15,186 nucleotides of DNA, from the NCBI GenBank assembly GCA_964641715.1, contig CAZXMB010000070.1, positions 1-15,186 of the forward strand. Direction: 5' to 3'. This stretch comes from CAZXMB01 sp964641715 (GTDB lineage: Bacteria > Desulfobacterota > BSN033 > UBA1163). A program made the translations under genes and the position numbers. The notes beneath the pieces are model-generated. The model was not told where the DNA came from and made no database searches. It worked only from the letters and a program-made list of their open reading frames with translations. Of the stretch, positions 6,753 to 13,202 are shown piece by piece; within the stretch, counting starts at the first letter, position 1; the number at the start of each line of letters is the position of its first letter.

Positions 6753-8980
6753 ATCAGGTTGGAATGGATATCCCAAGGGTGGATGCCCTGGAGAAGGTTT
6801 TGGGTGAATCCAGGTATGGAGCTGATTTTTCGGCTATCGAACCCCTCCATCTAAAGGTTGTCCGGAGTCCGAAACGACACGCCAGGATCATCAGGATCGA
6901 GACAGGGGACGCCCTCCGGGTTGAGGGGGTGGAAAGGATCTTTACAGCGAAGGATATCCCGGGAAGAAATTTAATCGGAATCATCTCAAAGGATCAACCT
7001 GTCCTGGCCACAGACCGGGTAAGGTATGCGGGCGATCCGGTGGCACTCATTGCGGCAAGGACGATCGAAGCCGCGGAAGAGGCCGCCCGGAAGGTGATCG
7101 TGATTTATGAGGACCTTCCCTATATCAATTGTCCGGAAGATGGTCTTAAACCCTTCGCCCCTCTCATTCATGAAAAGGGAAACCTGCTCCTGGAGTTCAA
7201 TCTCATGAAAGGGGATATCCTGACGGGATTTAAAGAGGCTGAGGTCATCGTCGAAGAAACCTACACGACGACCTGGATTGATCATGCTTACCTGGAGCCT
7301 GATGCAGGACTTGCCTTCTGGGATGAGGAGGGTCAAGTGACCGTGATCTGCCCGACCCAGAATGTCCATTACGACCAGAAGGAGGTGGCTTCCTTTCTCT
7401 CCTTACCGCTGGAGAAGGTGAGGATCATCCAGCCCACCACAGGCGGAGCGTTTGGGGGAAGGCTCGACATTACCCTTCAATGCCTTTTAGCCCTTGCCGC
7501 TTTTCATCTGAGGAGACCGGTCAGGATCGTTTATCCTCGCGAAGAAGTTTTTCAGGTCATTTCAAAGCGTCATCCTGTAAAGATTCATTATCGAAGCGGC
7601 GCTAAAAAAGATGGGAAACTCACTGCCGTGGAGGTTGACATTTTAAGCGATACAGGGGCCTATGCCTCTTATGGAGCGACCGTTGCTATCCGGGCCGCTG
7701 TTCACGCCACCGGACCCTACCAGGTTCCCCATGTGAAGGTACGAAGCCGGATGGCCTATACCAATAACCCGTGGTCAGGCGCAATGCGGGGATTTGGAGT
7801 CCCTCAAGTCGCATTCGCCCATGAATCCCAGATGGACCTTCTTGCCCGGGCCTTGAAGATGGACCCTATTGAAATCCGGAATAGGAATGGACTCTGCATT
7901 GGAGGGGAGACAAGCACAGGTCAGACCCTGACGGCAAGCGTTGGAATAGGAGAGACATTAAAAAGGATTGAGGAGTTGAGGGATAAACTTCCTTTTTCCA
8001 AAACGGATCCGGAGAGACCGTATATCCGAAGGGGCATTGGCATTGGCTCCATGTGGTATGGGATCGGAAACACGGGGATTCCCAATCCCTCAACAGCTCA
8101 GGTGGAGATTGGTCCCAATGGGGAGGTCAGGCTTTACACCGGAGTGGCGGACATCGGACAGGGCTCTGATACAGTGCTCCTCCAGGTTGCCTCCGAAGCC
8201 TTAGGAGTTTCTCTAAAAGAGATTCGTCTTATTCGTGCGGATACAGCTGTGACCACAGATGCAGGCGCGACCTCAGCGAGCCGTCAGACCTATATTACAG
8301 GAAATGCCATTCTCCAGGCGGTGAAAAGACTGAAACAGGAAATCCTCAAAGAGGCAAGCGTCCTTCTCGACGAGAATGAAAAGGACCTCTATATCGAAGG
8401 GGGTGAGGTGAAACACCGATTAAAACTCTGTATTTCTTTACCGATCAGCGAGGTTGCAAGGAGAAAGGGCAGGGTCATCAGGGCCGAGGGGTATTTTGAT
8501 CCGGAGACGACTAAACTTGATCCGAGGACAGGGCAGGGAATTCCTTATGCCGCCTATGCCTTTGCCACCCATCTGGCGGAAGTGGAAGTGGATACAGAGA
8601 CGGGAAAAGTTAAAGTCATCCGAATCGTTGCCTGCCATGATGTGGGAAAGGCGATCAACCCTAAGAATGTGATCGGCCAGATCACAGGCGGTATTGCCAT
8701 GGGATTGGGGTTTGCCCTGATGGAGGAATACAAACCCGGAGAAAAAACCTCATTTGTGAATTACCTCCTTCCCACATCAAAGGATATTCCTGAGGTGATT
8801 CCCATTCTCGTTGAGGATGAGGAGCCGACCGGTCCTTTTGGGGCCAAAGGAGTGGGGGAACCCGCACTCATCCCTTCAGCCCCGGCGATTTTAAATGCCA
8901 TTGCGGATGCGATCGGAGAGAGGATCTATCATCTTCCAGCGAATCTGGAGAGAGTCTTGGAAGCAGTACGGAAAAGATGA
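6749..8980 (+). CDS. Molybdenum hydroxylase large subunit, molybdopterin-binding (CoxL/XdhB family; probable nicotinate dehydrogenase)
   Basis: A 743-residue catalytic subunit with the a/b hammerhead domain at the N-terminus (RVDALEKVLGESRYGADF) and Moco-binding motifs in order: GGAFGGR (232-238), GAMRGFG (344-350), the GQGSDT region (470-475), and GAKGVGEP (698-705) with catalytic Glu704. The CO-dehydrogenase active-site loop with AYRCSFR is absent (AMRGFG instead), so this is a ring or aldehyde hydroxylase, not an aerobic CO dehydrogenase. The adjoining ring reductase and enamidase point to nicotinate 6-hydroxylation. E. barkeri nicotinate dehydrogenase has this subunit split into NdhL and NdhM and contains labile selenium; here it is one uninterrupted chain with no in-frame stop. 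The start overlaps the medium-subunit stop. Confidence 0.93.
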   Translation: MNQVGMDIPRVDALEKVLGESRYGADFSAIEPLHLKVVRSPKRHARIIRIETGDALRVEGVERIFTAKDIPGRNLIGIISKDQPVLATDRVRYAGDPVALIAARTIEAAEEAARKVIVIYEDLPYINCPEDGLKPFAPLIHEKGNLLLEFNLMKGDILTGFKEAEVIVEETYTTTWIDHAYLEPDAGLAFWDEEGQVTVICPTQNVHYDQKEVASFLSLPLEKVRIIQPTTGGAFGGRLDITLQCLLALAAFHLRRPVRIVYPREEVFQVISKRHPVKIHYRSGAKKDGKLTAVEVDILSDTGAYASYGATVAIRAAVHATGPYQVPHVKVRSRMAYTNNPWSGAMRGFGVPQVAFAHESQMDLLARALKMDPIEIRNRNGLCIGGETSTGQTLTASVGIGETLKRIEELRDKLPFSKTDPERPYIRRGIGIGSMWYGIGNTGIPNPSTAQVEIGPNGEVRLYTGVADIGQGSDTVLLQVASEALGVSLKEIRLIRADTAVTTDAGATSASRQTYITGNAILQAVKRLKQEILKEASVLLDENEKDLYIEGGEVKHRLKLCISLPISEVARRKGRVIRAEGYFDPETTKLDPRTGQGIPYAAYAFATHLAEVEVDTETGKVKVIRIVACHDVGKAINPKNVIGQITGGIAMGLGFALMEEYKPGEKTSFVNYLLPTSKDIPEVIPILVEDEEPTGPFGAKGVGEPALIPSAPAILNAIADAIGERIYHLPANLERVLEAVRKR

Positions 8981-8997
8981 ATAAAAATTCGAAGCAT

Positions 8998-9126
8998 CAA
9001 ATACCAATAATCAAATAAATCCCAATCTCCAATAACCAAACTGAGAATAAAATTATTTTTTAGTTTAGAAATTGGAATTTGGTCATTGGTGATTATTTGG
9101 AGCTTGGGATTTGGTTATTGGAATTT
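8998..9126. repeat. Long imperfect AT-rich inverted repeat, family A copy 1
   Basis: The arms are about 9004-9041 (CCAATAATCAAAT...CCAATAACCAAA) and 9065-9121 (right arm rich in ATTTGG and ATTGG words). They are reverse-complementary with small indels and flank an AT-rich centre. The right arm closely matches that of the copy at 12062-12117. It fills the gap between the Mo-hydroxylase large subunit and the enamidase, ending just before TTTCAGGAGG at 9131-9140. It could fold into a long hairpin in the transcript. Confidence 0.75.
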
Positions 9127-9146
9127 ATTTTTTCAGGAGGATCAAC

Positions 9147-10313
9147 ATGGCAAAACTGATGATCAAAAATATTGGCACATTGGTTTCGGGAAACATTTCT
9201 AACCCCATTTTGAATGCGGACACCCTCCTCATCGAGGGTGGATTGGTTCAAGGGGTTGGAAAGGAAAAGGACCTTGATATCAAAGGAGTCGATCAGGTGT
9301 TGGATATCGGGGGGATGACGATCACTCCCGGGATGATCGATTCTCATTGCCATCCTGTACTTGGAGATTTTACCCCGAGGCAGAAGATGCTCGATTACAT
9401 CGAATCCTCCCTCCACGGAGGGGTGACCACAGTGATCTCGGCAGGAGAAGTCCACCTTCCAGGGAGGCCGAAAGATGTTGCGGGAACGAAGGCATTAGCC
9501 ATTCTTGCTGCGAAGTCATTTGCCAGCGCCAGGCCTGGGGGGGTGAAAGTTCTGGGAGGCAGCCTGATTCTTGAACCGGGGCTTCAGGAGAAGGATTTTG
9601 AGGAGTTGGCAAAGGAAGGCGTCCGGGTCGTCGGGGAGATTGGCCTGGGAGGGGTGAAGAGTCCAAAGGATGCAGCTCCTATGGTGAAATGGGCGAAGAA
9701 ATACGGAATGGTGGTCATGATGCATACAGGAGGGACTTCCATACCCGGAAGCACGACCGTCCCCGCTCAGGATGTGATCGCCACTGATCCGGATATTGTC
9801 TCCCATATCAATGGAGGTCCGACGGCCGTATCCATTAAAGAGGCGGAGAAATTGATTCGAAATACCTCCCTGACCCTGGAGATTGTTCATTGCGGCAATT
9901 CAAAGATGATCGTGGAGGTGATGAGGATTGTAAAGGAGGTAAAAGCCTATTCCCGGATCATTATCGGAAATGATGCTCCCTCGGGAACAGGTGTGATCCC
10001 TCTGGGGATTCTCAGGGTGATTAATTTTCTTGCCTCCCTTTGTGGGGTGAGACCCGAAGAGGCCGTTGCCATGGCCACCGGCAATACGGCACGGGTCTAT
10101 CGTCTCAACAGAGGGGTGATTGAAGTTGGCAGAGAGGCGGATCTCGTCATCATGGATGCTCCGATGGGCTCAGTGGGTAAGGATACCCTCTCAGCCATTG
10201 AGGCAGGGGATATCCCTGGCATTGCCGGTATTTTGATCGATGGCCAGATGAAGATCGGAGTGAGCCGGAATACGCCACCCCCCAATCGAAAGATCGTCAG
10301 TGGTAAACCTTAA
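9147..10313 (+). CDS. ena: Enamidase (1,4,5,6-tetrahydro-6-oxonicotinate amidohydrolase)
   Basis: A 388-residue amidohydrolase. From memory it matches E. barkeri enamidase along its length, including FTPRQKMLDYIESSLHGG, ISAGEVHLPGRPKDVAGTKA and the C-terminal SRNTPP. Binuclear metal ligands are all present: His67 and His69 (DSHCHP), bridging Glu164 (VGEIGLG), His193 (MMHTGG), His220 (VSHINGG) and Asp276 (GNDAPSG). The enzyme opens the ring of tetrahydro-oxonicotinate by hydrolysing the enamide, giving 2-formylglutarate and ammonia in the cytoplasm. The ATG at 9147 is chosen because CAGGAGG precedes it at 9134-9140; the longer frame from 9111 starts inside the upstream repeat. It directly precedes the reductase that makes its substrate, as expected for this pathway. 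Confidence 0.9.
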   Translation: MAKLMIKNIGTLVSGNISNPILNADTLLIEGGLVQGVGKEKDLDIKGVDQVLDIGGMTITPGMIDSHCHPVLGDFTPRQKMLDYIESSLHGGVTTVISAGEVHLPGRPKDVAGTKALAILAAKSFASARPGGVKVLGGSLILEPGLQEKDFEELAKEGVRVVGEIGLGGVKSPKDAAPMVKWAKKYGMVVMMHTGGTSIPGSTTVPAQDVIATDPDIVSHINGGPTAVSIKEAEKLIRNTSLTLEIVHCGNSKMIVEVMRIVKEVKAYSRIIIGNDAPSGTGVIPLGILRVINFLASLCGVRPEEAVAMATGNTARVYRLNRGVIEVGREADLVIMDAPMGSVGKDTLSAIEAGDIPGIAGILIDGQMKIGVSRNTPPPNRKIVSGKP

Positions 10314-10440
10314 GAATGGGTTCCCGGGGTCAAGGATTCAAGGGGTCAAGTAAAAAAGTTTATAAGCAAAGTAACTGATTCAATGTATTCTTTATAACTT
10401 GAACCCGTGAACCCTCGAATCCTTGAATCCTAAAGGATTT
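10314..10440. repeat. Imperfect inverted repeat built of ~9-nt units, family B
   Basis: The left arm (about 10318-10351) carries GGGTTC, GGGGTCAAG, GATTCAAGG and GGTCAAG. The right arm (about 10398-10430) reads CTTGAACCC-GTGAACCCT-CGAATCCTTGAATCC, its reverse complement with mismatches. TTATAAG and CTTTATAA words add a further short pairing near the centre. AATCC-TAAA-GGATT (10427-10440) makes a small hairpin holding the AAAGGA that would serve as ribosome-binding site of the following gene. It lies between the enamidase and reductase genes. Confidence 0.7.
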
Positions 10441-10445
10441 AAACC

Positions 10446-11972
10446 ATGATTGTTGACCGAAAAACCTGTATCGGTTGCGGAGAATGCGTGGAGACATGTC
10501 CTCTTCAGGCCATCTCCATGGTGAAAGAGCGCGGGAAGAAGAAAGCCTCTATCTCTGAGCTCTGTGTGGACTGCAAGGCCTGCTTAAAGGTCTGTCCGAA
10601 GGAGGCCATATCCCAGGGGCCACCACTCGGAGAAGGGGGGATGAAATGCCTCTCTTGCCCGATCCAATGCTATATCCAGGAGGATCATACAGGGGCCTGT
10701 CAAAGATTTATCAATCGAGGCGGGGAGCTGATTCGTAATATTGCACTCCAACGGAATGAGGATGTGAAGGAGATCGTTGGAGAGGATTATGAAGAAGCCA
10801 TCCGGAAGCCCTTGATTACAGGTATTGGCGCAGGAACCACGTATCCCGATACCAAACCCGCTCCCTATATTGTCCAATCAAAAATAGATGGAATTGATGT
10901 CGTCACAGTCGTCACCGAGGCGCCATTGAGTTACAGCGGGATCAAGGTGAAGATCGATACCGATATGAACCTCGGCAGGGAAGGGGCCCCTATTTTTATG
11001 AGAAAGAAGAAGGTCGGTCATCTCTGTACAGAAGAATACGGTTCTAAAATTCTGTCATTGGGAGGAGTTGACCTTTTAACCGGAAAAGACGGTTTTGCAG
11101 TCGCAAGGGTGATTACGGACATCGCCAACCGGAAGGAAGTACGCCTTAAAGTGGGAGATGGGGCTGAATTGGTTCTTCGGGTAGGGGAGGCTCCTATTGT
11201 GGAAGGAGTAAAGGGGAAAAGAATGAAGGTGGGTTGCGGCAGTGCCTCAATGGGGCTCTTTGGAAGATATTTTCTGGATGCTGCCGACGAGGTGATTGTC
11301 CTTGACTCCCACCTGATCGGACTGTTTACCGAACATGCCGCAGGAAGGGAATTGGGCGCAATCTATAGTGGCATTAAATTGAAGGCGAGAAAGTCTACTC
11401 CGGGGAGGTATTTTGGCGAACATGGCCAGGGATGGGGTGGAACTTCCATTGAGAATCCCCTCGATATTATCGAGGGGTTTGATCCAAAGATCACAAAACC
11501 TGGAATGACCCTCCTCATTACGGAGACCACGGCAGAGCATGCGGCCATGTTCCGCCTTAAAAGAAATGGAAGGTTTGAGGAGATCGGGTTGGCGGCGGAG
11601 GCAGAGAGGGCGGTTGAAATGATCGCCTCCACCTGTGAGCCTTCGAGGGTTTCTGCCATCTTTATAGGAGGATCAGGAGGAAGTGCAAGGGCGGGGGTGA
11701 CCAGGATCCCTGTTAAACTCAATCAGGCGATCCATCAGAATCGGGCCAAATTGACCGTCGGTGGAGCACCCACCTACATCCTGCCAGGAGGTGGGATTAC
11801 CTTTTTGGTTGATGTGGAAAAGGTCATGGTGAGGGCATTTACCTATGTTCCCACTCCCGCAACCGTTGTCCCTCTTGAATATACGATGAAACTGACCGAG
11901 TATTTGGAGATCGGTGGCCATAAAGAGCATATCCGAAAGCTTGAGGAAGTTCTGAAGAAGATAAAAAGATAA
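10446..11972 (+). CDS. hnr: 6-hydroxynicotinate reductase-like Fe-S flavoprotein
   Basis: A 508-residue protein. Residues 1-60 are a double [4Fe-4S] ferredoxin domain: Cys8, 11, 14, 18 and Cys40, 43, 46, 50, each followed by Pro. A third group, Cys68, Cys71, Cys75 and Cys85, could hold a [2Fe-2S] cluster. The remaining ~420 residues are a domain I do not link to a common fold. The reported E. barkeri 6-hydroxynicotinate reductase has one [2Fe-2S], two [4Fe-4S] and a covalent flavin, which fits this cysteine pattern. The reaction is reduction of 6-hydroxynicotinate to 1,4,5,6-tetrahydro-6-oxonicotinate, probably using reduced ferredoxin. Position next to the enamidase supports the call. No canonical flavinylation motif (S/T-G-A-T) is visible; TPAT at 470-473 is the nearest. 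The assignment rests on cofactor pattern and context more than remembered sequence. Confidence 0.8.
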   Translation: MIVDRKTCIGCGECVETCPLQAISMVKERGKKKASISELCVDCKACLKVCPKEAISQGPPLGEGGMKCLSCPIQCYIQEDHTGACQRFINRGGELIRNIALQRNEDVKEIVGEDYEEAIRKPLITGIGAGTTYPDTKPAPYIVQSKIDGIDVVTVVTEAPLSYSGIKVKIDTDMNLGREGAPIFMRKKKVGHLCTEEYGSKILSLGGVDLLTGKDGFAVARVITDIANRKEVRLKVGDGAELVLRVGEAPIVEGVKGKRMKVGCGSASMGLFGRYFLDAADEVIVLDSHLIGLFTEHAAGRELGAIYSGIKLKARKSTPGRYFGEHGQGWGGTSIENPLDIIEGFDPKITKPGMTLLITETTAEHAAMFRLKRNGRFEEIGLAAEAERAVEMIASTCEPSRVSAIFIGGSGGSARAGVTRIPVKLNQAIHQNRAKLTVGGAPTYILPGGGITFLVDVEKVMVRAFTYVPTPATVVPLEYTMKLTEYLEIGGHKEHIRKLEEVLKKIKR

Positions 11973-12117
11973 ATAACCAATACCCAAGGTCCAATCACTA
12001 AATAAACTCCAGTAACCAGTGACCAAAATCAAATCATGATGGTTTGCTTATCAAGTTTGGAAATTGGAATTTGGTGATTGGAGCTTATTTGGGATTTGGA
12101 GATTGGTTATTGGAATT
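11973..12117. repeat. Long imperfect AT-rich inverted repeat, family A copy 2
   Basis: The left arm (about 11973-12027, AATAACCAATACCCAAGG onward) pairs imperfectly with the right arm (about 12062-12117, ending GATTGGTTATTGGAATT). The right arm shares long near-identical stretches with that of the copy at 9071-9126 but has its units reordered. It reaches to within a few bases of the UPF0280 start and leaves no recognisable Shine-Dalgarno for that gene. Confidence 0.75.
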
Positions 12118-12129
12118 TAATTGAAAACG

Positions 12130-13005
12130 ATGCAAGTTGCACAAAGGGTTCATAAAACCAGTACCATTCAAACCCTGTCGAACGGGGTTGTTCTCGTGGA
12201 TTATGGCCCCATCCATATGTTCATCCATGCCTCGGAGGATGGGAAACCTCTTGTGGCTTTGGCAAAAGAAGGCGCTCATCTGGCAATGAAAATTCTTGAG
12301 GATTTAGCAAAATTTCTTTCGACCATAAAAAAGAAATCTCAGGAATTAGAAGTTGAAGAGAGATTTCCCGATGTGGTTCGAAGGATGATCGAGGCGACGA
12401 AAAGGATGGGGGAGCCGGATTTGACTCCCCTTGCTGCTGTGGCCGGGACAGCCTCTGATGTGGTTGCTGATTTTATGTTCAACCGGGGCGGGTCGAAAAT
12501 CATCGTAGATAATGGAGGAGATGTTGCCATACGATTGAGGGAAGGAGAGGTGGCAAGAGTAGGAATAAAAACAGAGATTGATGCAAAACAGCCCACCTAC
12601 CTTGTTTCCATTGATTCCACCATGGGGATTGGTGGTGTGGCGACCAGTGGACTCGGAGGAAGGAGTTTTACCAAAGGTATTGCCTCTTCAGCTACTGCAC
12701 TCTCAGAGAATGCCGCCCTGGCAGATGCCGCTGCAACGGTTGTAGGAAACTTTACCAATGTTGAGGACCCCAATATCATGAGGTCTCCCGCAGAAAAGAT
12801 TTATCCTGATACGGATATTGCAGGAGAATGGGTCACTTTAAGTGTGGGCCGAATATCCCGGGAAAAAATAGAAGAGGCCTTAAAGAACGGTCTGTCCAAA
12901 GCGGAATCTCTTTGCAGACGAGGTCTGATGAAGAATGCTTTAATTGCGCTGAAGGGGGAAGCAGTCTGGACGGATTCTTTAACGCCATTATTAATAAAAT
13001 TATAA
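12130..13005 (+). CDS. UPF0280 family, ApbE-like protein (possible flavin transferase)
   Basis: A 291-residue protein of the UPF0280 group, which has the fold of ApbE (FAD:protein FMN transferase). Signature stretches are LTPLAAVAGTASD (99-111), IIVDNGGDVAIR (124-135), GGVATSGLGGRSFTKG (168-183) and ENAALADAAATVV (193-205). The last corresponds to ApbE's ADA-T motif, with Asp199 and Thr203; the ApbE DPRTG loop is replaced by GRSFTKG. The biochemical function of UPF0280 is not established to my knowledge. Because it directly follows the gene for a reductase reported to carry covalent flavin, attachment of that flavin is a reasonable guess. The ATG at 12130 is preferred; a TTG at 12121 directly after an in-frame TAA would add three residues. 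Neither start has a clear Shine-Dalgarno. Confidence 0.8.
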   Translation: MQVAQRVHKTSTIQTLSNGVVLVDYGPIHMFIHASEDGKPLVALAKEGAHLAMKILEDLAKFLSTIKKKSQELEVEERFPDVVRRMIEATKRMGEPDLTPLAAVAGTASDVVADFMFNRGGSKIIVDNGGDVAIRLREGEVARVGIKTEIDAKQPTYLVSIDSTMGIGGVATSGLGGRSFTKGIASSATALSENAALADAAATVVGNFTNVEDPNIMRSPAEKIYPDTDIAGEWVTLSVGRISREKIEEALKNGLSKAESLCRRGLMKNALIALKGEAVWTDSLTPLLIKL

Positions 13006-13031
13006 ACCCTAATTTTCTCCCTCTCCCCGAG

Positions 13032-13163
13032 GAGACTGTATCGTCATGCCATTGCGAGGGAGTGAAATGACCGAAGCAATCTCAAAAGGCATTGATAATC
13101 CGGAGATTGCCACGCTCCCTTCGGTTGCTCGCAATGACAACGAAGGAGTTGTGATACAGTCTC
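13032..13163. mobile_element. MITE-like palindromic element, 132 bp with perfect 11-bp terminal inverted repeats
   Basis: The ends are GAGACTGTATC (13032-13042) and GATACAGTCTC (13153-13163), a perfect inverted pair. Inside, ATTGCGAG (13051-13058) pairs with CTCGCAAT (13128-13135), and GCAATCTC (13076-13083) with GAGATTGC (13103-13110), so the whole element can fold. The internal words (CATTGCGAGGGAGTGAAATG, GAAGCAATCTC) are like a dispersed 'cattgcgagg...gaagcaatctc' repeat that I recognise from many bacterial genomes. No open frame inside is convincing and no clear target-site duplication flanks it. It separates the UPF0280 and AA_synth genes. Confidence 0.75.
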
Positions 13164-13202
13164 AAAAGGAGGAGAAGGGGTAAGGAGAGAGGAGGAGGAA
13201 CG

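Noticed and set aside
6749..8980. Aerobic carbon monoxide dehydrogenase large subunit
   Set aside because: The CO-dehydrogenase loop with the active-site Cys (AYRCSFR) is absent; AMRGFG occupies that region, and the neighbours are ring-degradation enzymes.
8998..9126. CRISPR array or tandem repeat
   Set aside because: The words are degenerate and arranged as inverted arms, with no constant repeat length or unique spacers.
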